From the NCBI RefSeq assembly GCF_019891175.1, contig NZ_CP072600.1, positions 3,348,001 through 3,412,000 on the forward strand: 64,000 nt of DNA. Direction: 5' to 3'. The DNA comes from Leptothermofonsia sichuanensis E412 (lineage in GTDB: Bacteria; Cyanobacteriota; Cyanobacteriia; Leptolyngbyales; Leptolyngbyaceae). Under the pieces are notes generated by a model. The model had not been told where the DNA came from, made no database searches, and worked only from the letters and a program-made list of their open reading frames with translations. This document shows positions 33,912-42,624 of the stretch, piece after piece (the stretch's first letter is position 1; each line of letters opens with the position of its first letter). A program made the translations under genes and the position numbers.

Positions 33912-34748
33912 TTAGTAGTAGTAGTAACCGCCCCCATTGCAGCCGCAGCCATTGTAGGCAACCGGGTAATACCCCCCGCAGCCACCATAGCTGACCTTTT
34001 TGTAGCCACCGCTACAGCCGTAGTCGTAACCGCCACAGTCATAGCTCACAGGTTCGTAGCCACCACAACCGTAGTCGTAGCCACCACAGCCACCGTAGCT
34101 CACAGGCTCATAGTCATAACCACAGCCGTAGTCATAGCCGCAGCCACCATAGCTGACGGGATAGTAGTCTTCGGTGGTGTAATCGGAAGCAACCCAGCCA
34201 CCTGTGTACAGAGGCGTCCAGGCATAACCGTGGTTGTAAACCACAGTTTCATAGTCCTGGTACAGAAAAGCTCCATCGGGTGCACCACCAATGATGTAGT
34301 AGCCCAGACCAGGACCACTACGGATGTTCAGTCCACAGCCGCTGCAAGTTTCCACAAAACCCACGGGGCGGTATTGTTCATCCAGACCCAGCGCTTTTGC
34401 AGTTTCCTGACCAACAACACCATCAATGCCTTTCAGCCCATGACGAATCTGAAAGTCTGTAACAGCGGCTTCTGTCTTGGCACCATAGCTACCATCGGCT
34501 TCAATTCCGAGGGCTTCCTGAATTGCCTGAACTTCAGCTCCAGAGCCACCAGGACCCACGGGAGCGGCGGCGGCTTCTGCTCTGCCGGTTGCACCACCAA
34601 ACACAGAAACCGCAACTGCTGCCCCTGCCAGACCCATGAGCGCAGGACCAGAAACGTTCAGGTCTACGTTTTCAAACACCTTCAGCTCCGGATCCGGGTT
34701 GGTGTCTTCGTAGCCAACAGCCGTGTGAATAAAGGCTAGTGATTCCAT
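33912..34748 (-). CDS. exported peptidoglycan-binding/SH3 protein with Gly-Tyr-Cys repeat tail
   Basis: 278 residues starting MESLAFIHTAVGYEDTNPD, nearly the same leader as its downstream paralogue. It has one PG_binding_1 domain, one SH3 domain (CGLNIRSGPGLGYYIIGG) with extra cysteines, then about 90 residues of degenerate repeats such as EPVSYGGCGGYDYGCGGY, ending in GGYYYY. Wall binding through the first domains is likely. The Cys/Tyr tail could cross-link or bind metal, which is inference. No membrane span follows the leader. Confidence 0.83.
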   Translation of the reverse strand: MESLAFIHTAVGYEDTNPDPELKVFENVDLNVSGPALMGLAGAAVAVSVFGGATGRAEAAAAPVGPGGSGAEVQAIQEALGIEADGSYGAKTEAAVTDFQIRHGLKGIDGVVGQETAKALGLDEQYRPVGFVETCSGCGLNIRSGPGLGYYIIGGAPDGAFLYQDYETVVYNHGYAWTPLYTGGWVASDYTTEDYYPVSYGGCGYDYGCGYDYEPVSYGGCGGYDYGCGGYEPVSYDCGGYDYGCSGGYKKVSYGGCGGYYPVAYNGCGCNGGGYYYY

Positions 34749-34989
34749 AGTTTCCTCACTTGTTTATTCCTCATTTGCGCCACCCCAGAGAGAGCTACAA
34801 TCAGGGGTCAACCTGACAGAAACCCTACTCTATAGGAGCTTTGCAAATTCGGTACGGGTTTAGTTCACTAAATTCTTCACCCCAGGACCGGCTCAACAGA
34901 AATCGTATAATTAAGAGTTGCCAAAAATAGCAAGACAAAATCATCTTGAAACCGGATAGTTTCGCCTCACTTGCAGCATACCCCAAACT

Positions 34990-35366
34990 TCAAAATGAGC
35001 CAGATATGTCCACAGGAATGGAGAAATCAATTTCAACCTTAACATGGGATCTAAAGTTTGGAAACATCTGGGAAGTAATTATTATAAGTCCAGAGGGTTT
35101 TGTTGTTATAGGTTTTCCATTGTAGCCGCGATCGCTGGGATCGAAAAACATTTCTTCTAAATGACAAACATACTGGCTCAGACAAAAGAATAAGCCATTT
35201 CCAGAACATTCTTCAACCATCCTGGAAGGCGAATTGCTGGCCTAGTTTTATCAAAAACCCCACAGGAAGCGAGAGACAGACCTATGAGTTGCTCGCAGAA
35301 ATACGGAGAACTCCAGGTTTTTAGACTATCCGAAGTGCAAATCAAAGAAAGGGCATGAGCCAACAA
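34990..35366 (-). pseudogene. possible frameshifted gene remnant
   Basis: Two frames overlap at 35178-35220. The upstream one ends ...FDKTRPAIRLPGWLKNVLEMAYSFV, and the other reads NGLFFCLSQYVCHLEEMFFDPSD before continuing for about 50 residues. Together they could encode about 110 residues after one frameshift. No family is recognised and no start with a good ribosome site is visible. Confidence 0.25.
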
Positions 35367-35673
35367 GCATTCCTCGAAAATCCGAGAAATATCAAAAAAG
35401 CTTTCCCGAATTTAAAGCCCTGATAAACGCTCTGATACAGCTTCCCACATCTTCCTCTGTCCCAAATTCTTTGTATGCCAAATCCTTTACCCCAGTGACA
35501 TCACTGTTTTGCCTTAAAAACCTCAATTGAAATCCGGACTTCATCTAACTCTAATACTCCTCCCGGAGCTGATTAACATTCCCAATCGGATACTAACAAC
35601 CTCAAAAAACATGCCAGAAAATATCGCGAAACTCATCAAAGAGAAAAAACTACCAGGATAAAAACAGAAATTT

Positions 35674-35708
35674 ATTCCCAAATATCTTCTTAAAAAATAT
35701 TTGGGAAT
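35674..35708. terminator. 12 bp perfect hairpin in gene-poor region
   Basis: ATTCCCAAATAT (35674-35685) and its exact complement (35697-35708) flank an 11-base A/T-rich loop. It could be a terminator or part of a dead element; no nearby gene clearly uses it. Confidence 0.35.
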
Positions 35709-35946
35709 GAGAGCAGCCAACACAAGACAGTGCATCCCAAAGGTTGCTACTGTAAGGAAAGAGCCACAGAAAACCGAACCGAACATTGAGGCTCGATCTT
35801 TAACTCTTCTATGTCAGCACTTCAGACATCCATTCTGACTGAATGCCCAGGACAATATAAGCACAGCTTTAAGGAAATGAAACTTTTTTTTGGCAAAGTC
35901 GAGCATCGTTGAAACTGTAAAGAACAGGCGAGCGTTCTCCAGAATT

Positions 35947-36303
35947 TCAACCACCACTGGCTTTTGCCTTATAGCCCAGTTGCACCAGAAATGGCACAAT
36001 CTTTTGCCTGTGATCCCCTTGAATCTCAATTTCGTTATCTTTGACCGTGCCCCCTGCTCCGCACAGAGTCTTCAGTTGTTTGAGCAGGTCAGTCAATGTT
36101 TCAGGTTTTGCCTGAAACCCCCGAATAATTGTCACAGTTTTTCCCTTACGTCCACTCCGAGTCGCTTCCACCCGCAGATTTTGTTGATTGGGTGGCAGAT
36201 CCGGGACCGCCCGCTTCAGAGCCTCCGGGTTGTCATGGTTGCCAAATTCTGAGTAAACAGTCCGATCAGTTCCACGGGAGGAGTTTGATTTTGAAGATGA
36301 CAT
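35947..36303 (-). CDS. yciH: eIF1/SUI1-like translation factor (YciH family)
   Basis: 118 residues. After a Ser-rich leader of about 40 residues comes the SUI1 fold: LRVEATRSGRKGKTVTIIRGF, LKTLCGAGGTVKDNEIEIQGDH and KIVPFLVQLGYKAK. The family influences start-codon selection at the ribosome; its role in cyanobacteria is not settled. Single gene, separated from neighbours on both sides. Confidence 0.93.
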   Translation of the reverse strand: MSSSKSNSSRGTDRTVYSEFGNHDNPEALKRAVPDLPPNQQNLRVEATRSGRKGKTVTIIRGFQAKPETLTDLLKQLKTLCGAGGTVKDNEIEIQGDHRQKIVPFLVQLGYKAKASGG

Positions 36304-36655
36304 GGCAGGAGTGGGGGGATGTAAGGTGCGGATTACAGGGTATAGGGTACAGGGTACAGGGAATTGAGCGTTGAACGTTAAATTGTGCGGTAGACCGTCC
36401 CATCCTCACGATAAGATAAGAAACCAGACCTTATAAGGATGGTGGATTCAATCAACCGAAAAACTTGGCGTTTTACCACAGAGACACAGAGGGCACAGAG
36501 AAATTGCGCTGTGTTCTCCATGCTTTTGTAGTGAAGGTTCAGGATACAAAATCCTCATTCCTGAGCAGGAAAGGGTATCTCCTGAGCAGGTTTTTCGGAA
36601 TCCATCGGCAACGATTTATCTCTCCTCACTCATTAGCAATCACGCACTCCCTGCC
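36304..36655. other. yciH-ilvN intergenic region
   Basis: 352 bp with GGTACAGGGTACAGGG-type words near 36340-36360, a family E repeat (36474-36530) and a repeated CTGAGCAGG word (36560-36595). Divergent promoters are expected; no leader peptide or riboswitch is recognised before ilvN. Confidence 0.45.
36474..36530. repeat. family E repeat, copy 2
   Basis: ACCACAGAGACACAGAGG followed by GCACAGAGAAATTGCGCTGTG, the same word as at 11191 and 62842. Confidence 0.65.
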
Positions 36656-37177
36656 ATGAAGCACACCCTATCTGTTCTGGTTGAAGACGAAGCCGGAGTT
36701 TTGACCCGGATTGCTGGTTTGTTTGCCCGCCGTGGGTTCAACATTGAAAGCCTGGCTGTTGGACCCGCGGAACAGATGGGGATTTCCCGAATTACGATGG
36801 TGGTTCCTGGTGATGACCGCAGTATTGAGCAGTTGACCAAACAGCTTTACAAGTTGATCAACGTTCTGAAGGTGCAGGATATTACAGAAGTCCCCTGCGT
36901 AGAACGAGAACTCATGCTGCTGAAGGTGAATGCCACCAGCACGAACCGTTCTGAAATTATCGAGCTGGCGCAGATCTTCAGGGCGAGGGTAGTGGATGTG
37001 GCAGAGGATTCTTTAACCCTGGAAGTAGTTGGCGACCCCGGCAAAATGGTGGCGATCGTTCAGGTGCTGAACAAGTTTGGCATTCGTGAAATTGCCCGTA
37101 CTGGCAAAATTGCTCTCATACGCGAGTCTGGGGTAAACACCGAATATCTCAAGTCTTTGGAAGCAAAGATTTCTTAA
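36656..37177 (+). CDS. ilvN: ilvN (ilvH), acetolactate synthase small regulatory subunit
   Basis: Regulatory subunit that activates the catalytic subunit of acetolactate synthase and confers valine feedback inhibition in branched-chain amino acid synthesis. The 173 residues have an N-terminal ACT domain ([24 protein letters not shown]) and a C-terminal ACT-like domain ([14 protein letters not shown]). Length matches the family. The catalytic subunit gene is not in the window. Confidence 0.97.
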   Translation: MKHTLSVLVEDEAGVLTRIAGLFARRGFNIESLAVGPAEQMGISRITMVVPGDDRSIEQLTKQLYKLINVLKVQDITEVPCVERELMLLKVNATSTNRSEIIELAQIFRARVVDVAEDSLTLEVVGDPGKMVAIVQVLNKFGIREIARTGKIALIRESGVNTEYLKSLEAKIS

Positions 37178-37186
37178 GGAATTGAG

Positions 37187-37264
37187 TGGGTGTTGCTGAA
37201 TAGCCGTCTGAATTGAAAGTTTTCAGTTCAGAACCTTTAATTCATACCCAGAATCAGCAACCCC
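37187..37264 (+). mobile_element. family A palindromic element, copy A5
   Basis: GTTGCTGAATAGCCGTCTGA at its start and ATTCATACCCAGAATCAGCA at its end form imperfect inverted termini. It lies 10 bp after the ilvN stop. The rest of the spacer to the response regulator (37265-37431) has GGGTACCGGGTGCCGGGTG repeats. Confidence 0.7.
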
Positions 37265-37431
37265 GATCGGGTGTAGGGTGTTAGGTATTTAGGTATTACA
37301 GTGATTTTCAGATGGGTAAACCACAATTTTTGGGCGTCGGGTACCGGGTGCCGGGTGTGGCGAAGTCAGTTAATAATCGCTGTAAGAATTGAGAGTTGAG
37401 AATTCATAGCTCCTTTCCCTCTGACACGATC

Positions 37432-38139
37432 ATGGAAATCTTAATTGTTGAAGATGAGGCAGAAATCGCCCAACTGATCCAACTCTATCTGGAGAAAGAA
37501 GGGTTTACCTGCCATGTTTGTCGGGATGGCATTAATGCTCTGCAAATGTTTCAAGAGCAGAAGCCCGATCTGATCATCCTGGATTTGATGATCCCGGGAC
37601 TGGATGGGCTGGAAGTGTGTGCCCGAATTCGGCAAAAACCGGGGACTAAAGACCCCTTTATTTTGATGCTGACGGCAAAAGGAGAAGAAATTGATCGCAT
37701 CATTGGGTTGTCAACCGGGGCAGATGATTACATGGTTAAGCCCTTCAGCCCGAAGGAACTGGTCGCACGAGTCCGTGCTCTTTTGAGACGCACGCTACGC
37801 CAGGGGGGACAGAGCCAGACCTATCGAACTCAACACTTTTTCATCGATATTGACCAGCGGCTTGCCCAGCGCAATCTGGGTTCTGGTGAGATGGAACCGC
37901 TGGATCTCACAACGCTGGAGTTTGACCTGCTGGCAACCTTCATGAGTTACCCTGGACGTGTCTGGAACCGGGCACAACTGATCGATAAACTCTGGGGCAG
38001 TAATTTCTTCGGGGATGAGCGGGTGGTAGACACCCATGTTGCCCGTTTACGGAAAAAAATAGAACCAGACCCTGCCAGTCCCACATTTGTTAAAACCGTA
38101 ATTGGAGTGGGCTACAAGTTTGAAGATTCAGTCGCGTAA
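37432..38139 (+). CDS. OmpR-family response regulator
   Basis: 235 residues from MEILIVEDEAEIAQL. The receiver domain (1-120) has the acidic pocket ED, phospho-acceptor Asp in PDLIILDLMIPGLDG and the conserved Lys in MVKPFSPKEL. A winged-helix DNA-binding domain follows (FDLLATFMSYPGRVWNRAQL ... RVVDTHVARLRKKI). The partner histidine kinase starts 3 bp after its stop. Target genes are unknown. Confidence 0.95.
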   Translation: MEILIVEDEAEIAQLIQLYLEKEGFTCHVCRDGINALQMFQEQKPDLIILDLMIPGLDGLEVCARIRQKPGTKDPFILMLTAKGEEIDRIIGLSTGADDYMVKPFSPKELVARVRALLRRTLRQGGQSQTYRTQHFFIDIDQRLAQRNLGSGEMEPLDLTTLEFDLLATFMSYPGRVWNRAQLIDKLWGSNFFGDERVVDTHVARLRKKIEPDPASPTFVKTVIGVGYKFEDSVA

Positions 38140-38142
38140 TCA

Positions 38143-39234
38143 ATGGCAAAACTTGGCCTCCGATATCGCCTCTTTCTCTCCCATCTGGCTGTGATGATTG
38201 TGGGGTTGAGTACGCTGCTGGTGGTCAACAAGTTGTTTTCGCCGCGCCTGTTTGTCCTGCAACTAGAACAATTGGAGGGGAGCGAATTCCGGCTGTTTCG
38301 GGTGCGTCAACGGTTGGTAGAGGTGTTTGAGTTTACCTGGAGCCGGGGAGCATTCTGGTCAGTGGTGGTGGGCGGGACGGCTGCTGGCGGACTGAGTTAT
38401 CTGGTAGCCAAGCGGATTATGAAGCCGTTGATTCAAATTGAGGATGTGATCCAGAAGGTGGCGGCAGGGCGGCTGGAAGAACGGTTGCCCAGTAGTGAAA
38501 TTCCGGAACTGAGCCGTCTGGCATTGAGTTTTAACCACATGGCTGCAAATCTGGAGGGGGTAGAGCAGCGCCGCCGGGAACTGATTAGTGACCTGACTCA
38601 TGAGCTGAGAACCCCACTGACGGTCGTGGAAGGCTACCTGGAAGGGCTGGCAGATGGCACGATCGCCCCGACTGTAGATATTTATCAACGACTGGCGAAG
38701 GAAACCACGCGCCTGCGACGGCTGGTCAACGACTTACAGGAACTTTCCCAGGCAGAGGCAGGCTACCTGCCCGTTCGCCCCCAGAAATTCGATGTTCGAC
38801 CCCTCCTGAGATCCCTGGTTGATCGCTTTTCGGACCAGTTGCTGGAAGAGGGACCCACCCTCACCCTGGAATGTCCAGTTGATCTGTTACCCGCCCTGGC
38901 AGACCCGGAACGGGTGGAGCAGGTGATGGTCAATCTGCTGGGGAATGCTCTGCGCTATACCGATACAGGTTCCATCACGGTGCGTGCCTGGAATGAACCC
39001 GGCAAACTGTGGATCGCGGTGAAAGATACGGGGCAGGGAATTGCCGCGAAGGATTTGCCCCATGTATTTGAGCGATTCTGGCGGGCAGACCGATCGCGCG
39101 ATCGCCTGTCAGGTGGAACCGGGATTGGGTTGGCAATTTCCCGACGACTGGTCGAACTTCAAGGTGGCACCATTCAGGTGGAAAGTGAACTGGGCAAAGG
39201 CAGCACATTTCGATTTTCACTGCCATCTGTGTGA
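38143..39234 (+). CDS. HAMP-domain sensor histidine kinase
   Basis: 363 residues. Two membrane spans (about 12-28 and 68-86) enclose a short periplasmic part, followed by HAMP (KRIMKPLIQIEDVIQKVAAG), the HisKA domain with phospho-His in ISDLTHELRTPL, and a HATPase domain with N box NLLGNALRYT and G boxes DTGQGIA and GTGIGLA. It is paired with the OmpR-type regulator immediately upstream. The signal is unknown; the sensor loop is too short for a typical ligand domain. Confidence 0.95.
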   Translation: MAKLGLRYRLFLSHLAVMIVGLSTLLVVNKLFSPRLFVLQLEQLEGSEFRLFRVRQRLVEVFEFTWSRGAFWSVVVGGTAAGGLSYLVAKRIMKPLIQIEDVIQKVAAGRLEERLPSSEIPELSRLALSFNHMAANLEGVEQRRRELISDLTHELRTPLTVVEGYLEGLADGTIAPTVDIYQRLAKETTRLRRLVNDLQELSQAEAGYLPVRPQKFDVRPLLRSLVDRFSDQLLEEGPTLTLECPVDLLPALADPERVEQVMVNLLGNALRYTDTGSITVRAWNEPGKLWIAVKDTGQGIAAKDLPHVFERFWRADRSRDRLSGGTGIGLAISRRLVELQGGTIQVESELGKGSTFRFSLPSV

Positions 39235-39445
39235 GTGTCGCCTCACGATTTCAAAGGGTAGCCAGTCCTGGTATCACTTTTAGCCTGGTGACGTAAAATT
39301 TCTCCAGATGATCAGTTTAGGAGTGAGAATTAGAATAGACTTCAAAATCTAGATGCATATAGATACATAATCCTTCAATTACGCATAACTCTTCAGCTAC
39401 AGGTTTTCAGGTTTAAGAAATTGTCACGTTTCACCCTATCTATCC

Positions 39446-41074
39446 ATGAATTCAACTTCGGCTTCAGACGCTTCTTTGTATGAAATAGCGCTTAGTTCTG
39501 ACCAGCCTTCCCTTGTTTTGCAAATCAGCCCAGCGACCTTGAAATCGGTGGTTAGCTCGTTTATTGATTTGCTGGTGGAGCAAAAAATTCCGGCAATTGT
39601 CTGGGCAAAATTACCCCGGGGCGATATCTGGCAGGACGAACTGGAGCGTTATCTGGCGTTACCAGGTGTATCCAGAGCGATTTATCAATTCAAAAATTAC
39701 CGGGATGAGAGTGGGCTGGAGGAGCGTGGAGAAGATGCCGGGATGAACAGCACGGCAATCACCGCTGCCAGCCCTGCTCCCAGCGATCGCCCAGGGCCTG
39801 TGGGGCAGCCAGTTCCCGACAATGGGAGTGGGCAGGCGATCGCCTCCATTCTCCTGGCACCCGATAGCCATTTGCGGCGGGAGTATTGTCTGGTGGTCTG
39901 GTCTACAGAATTTCAGGGCATGGTGCTGGCCCACCGTCCCCGTTCTGCCCAGATTATGAAGTCAACTTCAGGCACCTCAGACAGCAGCCCTGGGCAACCT
40001 GGAACCGGATCCGGCGCAGAGGATGGGCAGGAGAAACGACAAAACCTGCTGGCCATGATTTCGCTTGATCCTGGGCTGATTTCTCGTATTTTGACTGGAC
40101 TCGAATCTGCTGCTGCGTTCAGTCAGGCAAGACTGGCGGCTGAAACTGGAACAGCCCAGCCGGATGAATTGCCTGATAGTGTTCGCCAGTGGCAGGCGTT
40201 GATGGCAACCATGCCTGCCGCTGAGGCCAATCCCTGCCTGTTGGGGAAACTGCTGACCCAGCAAATTCAACAGCAGGAAGAGTTCTGGCAACGCAGCATC
40301 ACTTACCGCAAACAGGCGGAAATTGCAGAGGTGTTGCAGGTTCAAAATGCTGAACTGAGCAATGCCATTCGCCTCAAAGATGATTTTCTCAACAATGTTG
40401 GGCAGGAACTACGGACACCATTGACAACCATTAAAACAGCGCTGACCCTGCTCAATTCACCCAACATCAAGCCGCCCCAGCGTCAACGGTATATGGATTT
40501 GATTGCGAAGGAGTGCGATCGCCAGAGTTCCCTGATTACCAGTCTGCTGGACTTGGTGCAGTTGGAACAGGTGGTGGATCAGTCTTCTCTGCAACCTGTG
40601 CGCCTTGCGGAAGTGGTGCCTGGAGTCGTCAGCACCTATCAGCCTGTTGCCGAAGAAAAGGGGGTAATGCTGGCATACACAGTTCCAGAGGATCTACCCC
40701 CGGTTTCCTGTATGAGCAACTGGTTGAAGCAAATTGTGATCAATCTTCTGAACAATGGCATTAAATATACACCGACGGGGGGACAGGTCTGGGTGCGAGC
40801 CAAGCGCCAGGGAGACTATGTTCAGTTAGAATTTCGGGACACTGGAATTGGGATTGCGTCCAGCGAGGTGCCCAAAATCTTTGAGCGGTTTTACCGGGTT
40901 CGGCAAGCTTCAGAAGAATCGGCCAGCGGGGCTGGGTTGGGGTTAACAATTGTGCAGCAACTCCTGATCCATTGTGGTGGTTCTATTTCAGTCCGCAGCA
41001 AGCCAGGTGAAGGATCGACCTTCAATGTGCTGTTGCCTGTTCACAGGTCAGCCTTAGATGCCTCGTCAGAGTAG
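39446..41074 (+). CDS. DICT-domain histidine kinase lacking the phospho-acceptor His
   Basis: 542 residues, no membrane span. Residues ~1-185 resemble a DICT sensory domain, interrupted by a Ser/Pro/Gly-rich stretch; a second low-complexity segment follows near 170-195. The HisKA-like region reads FLNNVGQELRTPLTTIKTAL, so Gln320 stands where the phosphorylated His should be (codon CAG at 40403-40405). The HATPase domain looks intact (NLLNNGIKYT, DTGIGIA, GAGLGL). It probably cannot autophosphorylate at the usual site and may act as an allosteric or scaffolding pseudokinase. It is not adjacent to a response regulator. Confidence 0.85.
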   Translation: MNSTSASDASLYEIALSSDQPSLVLQISPATLKSVVSSFIDLLVEQKIPAIVWAKLPRGDIWQDELERYLALPGVSRAIYQFKNYRDESGLEERGEDAGMNSTAITAASPAPSDRPGPVGQPVPDNGSGQAIASILLAPDSHLRREYCLVVWSTEFQGMVLAHRPRSAQIMKSTSGTSDSSPGQPGTGSGAEDGQEKRQNLLAMISLDPGLISRILTGLESAAAFSQARLAAETGTAQPDELPDSVRQWQALMATMPAAEANPCLLGKLLTQQIQQQEEFWQRSITYRKQAEIAEVLQVQNAELSNAIRLKDDFLNNVGQELRTPLTTIKTALTLLNSPNIKPPQRQRYMDLIAKECDRQSSLITSLLDLVQLEQVVDQSSLQPVRLAEVVPGVVSTYQPVAEEKGVMLAYTVPEDLPPVSCMSNWLKQIVINLLNNGIKYTPTGGQVWVRAKRQGDYVQLEFRDTGIGIASSEVPKIFERFYRVRQASEESASGAGLGLTIVQQLLIHCGGSISVRSKPGEGSTFNVLLPVHRSALDASSE

Positions 41075-41083
41075 AGATTCAGA

Positions 41084-41184
41084 GTAGATATCTGTCAAGA
41101 ATTATTTTGTGGGTTGAAAACCCACAAATAATAACTCCTGTTCTCGCTCAGACTCACACCTACAAAGTTGACAATCCCCCAGTA
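41084..41184. mobile_element. family C palindromic element, copy C3
   Basis: GTAGATATCTGTCAAGAATT at the left and GTTGACAATCCCCCAGTAG at the right match the ends of C1, and TTATTTTGTGGGTTGAAAAC is common to both. It lies between two convergent genes. Confidence 0.65.
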
Positions 41185-41231
41185 GAGATTAGGGCAGGGG
41201 AGAGGGGATAGCAATTCAAGTGCTGGGGCAC

Positions 41232-42395
41232 TCACTTCTTCCCCTGTCTGGGTTTCCGCCGGATTGGTTCAACCGTTGCCACAACTTCTCCTGTCTGGCT
41301 GGTGTCATAGCCACCAGTTGCCGCCAACTGTGCCAGCACACGGCGATGGCCCAATGTTCCCAGTAATTGCTGCACGGGTGCTTCTTCTAAATAGGGTTTG
41401 AGGATAACCAGGTCGTAACGAGAACGGTGCAGAGGAATGAATTCCAGTCCAAACGCAGCCGCGACGGATGCGGTACTGACCCCTGTGACGGCTTTACCTG
41501 TAGCCACCGCTTGAGCGACTTCCAGATGCCCATACACAATTTGTTCATACCCCTGTACAGATTGGGTATCAATGTGCGCCTGCTGAAGCGATCGCTCCAG
41601 TACCTGACGGCTTCCAGCGCCTTCCTCCCGATTGACAATCGTGACTCCGGGTCGGGTCAGATCTTTTATGGACTGAAGATTCAACGGATTCCCTGGTTGG
41701 ATTAACAATCCCTCCTCCCAACTGCCCAGATTAATGAGAACAGCAGGGGTGTCTTTTAGTGCCGCCTGCACAAACGGAACATTATGTTCCTGGGTCACTG
41801 GATCGTACAAATGCATTCCAGCCAGATGCACTTCTCCCCGACACAGCCGATGGAGGGCACTCATACTGTTATCAAAAGTCCATTGCACACGCAACTCCGG
41901 ATGCCAGAGTTGTGCTGCCCGCGCCCACAGAGAAAGGGCCGGTGTGCAACCCGCCAGAACCACTGTGTGATGCAGTTTTTCCAGATCATCCAGTAACTTG
42001 ACGCGCAGGGTTGGTGAGTCTGCCTGATAGGTTCCTTCTCCATCTGCCGGAATCATTTCTAGCCGGAAAGCATGATTGCCAATCAGGGGATGGGCGATCC
42101 ACCGTCCGCCGACTCGTGCCAGACTCAGGCGCAGGGATTCTCCGATCGGTACATCCTGGGCTGGAATTGCCTCAATTTCAGTGGTCTCCCGTTCAAACCA
42201 GAACAAATCTTCGACCCGACATCCCAATGCGGTTGCTAAGCGGAGAGCGACGGTAGTTGACGGAGCATATTGGCCCGATTCCACGCCGCCAATGGTTTGT
42301 CGAGATACCCCTGAGATCGCGGCCAGATCCTGCTGACTCATCCCCAGTCGCAACCGAATTTGCTTGAGATTATTGCAAAGCTCATGGTCTTTCAT
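41232..42395 (-). CDS. XRE-family regulator with periplasmic-binding-like ligand domain
   Basis: 387 residues. The N-terminus is a helix-turn-helix domain (IRLRLGMSQQDLAAISGVSRQTIGG, residues ~12-36) and residues ~135-350 form a type-II solute-binding-like domain (LAGCTPALSLWARAA ... EEGAGSRQVLE) of the PBP_like family found in molybdate-responsive and similar regulators. The protein is thus a one-component sensor. Proximity to molybdenum-enzyme genes (nif, narB, narM) makes molybdate a possible ligand, as inference only. Confidence 0.85.
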   Translation of the reverse strand: MKDHELCNNLKQIRLRLGMSQQDLAAISGVSRQTIGGVESGQYAPSTTVALRLATALGCRVEDLFWFERETTEIEAIPAQDVPIGESLRLSLARVGGRWIAHPLIGNHAFRLEMIPADGEGTYQADSPTLRVKLLDDLEKLHHTVVLAGCTPALSLWARAAQLWHPELRVQWTFDNSMSALHRLCRGEVHLAGMHLYDPVTQEHNVPFVQAALKDTPAVLINLGSWEEGLLIQPGNPLNLQSIKDLTRPGVTIVNREEGAGSRQVLERSLQQAHIDTQSVQGYEQIVYGHLEVAQAVATGKAVTGVSTASVAAAFGLEFIPLHRSRYDLVILKPYLEEAPVQQLLGTLGHRRVLAQLAATGGYDTSQTGEVVATVEPIRRKPRQGKK

Positions 42396-42624
42396 CTATA
42401 CCATTGCTCAATTGAGTGAGGTGCAGGAGTGTGAGGTACAGTGAGATTACTCCGCACATTCACTGTACCTCACAGCCTTGAAAAGGGCTACAACGCTGTC
42501 TATCGCTGGATGCTGCCTGTGATAAACCATAGAAGAGCCGTGTCCTGCTCACCTGAACCCAGGCTCAGTCCCGGAACACCCCCTGCTGAAACCCATCCCT
42601 CATCCTTCATCCCCCATCCTCCCT

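Larger units (their letters stand above)
34749..35946. other. 1.2 kb AT-rich region without clear genes
   Basis: Base composition is more AT-rich and HIP1-poor (one octamer near 35130) than the surroundings. Two short overlapping open frames on the - strand (35178-35366 and 34990-35220) look somewhat protein-like (for example VCHLEEMFFDPSDRGYNG) and could be pieces of one frameshifted gene. A strong hairpin lies at 35674-35708. I see no intact gene. Confidence 0.5.

Noticed and set aside
33906-34739. 277-codon frame opposite the Gly-Tyr-Cys protein
   Set aside because: Antisense of the repeat-rich gene; Val/Ala/Thr-rich repeats are the expected shadow of GGC/TAC-rich codons.
35541-35786. Hydrophobic 81-codon frame in the AT-rich region
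   Set aside because: It overlaps the hairpin at 35674-35708 and has no ribosome site; hydrophobicity is expected from AT-rich antisense DNA.
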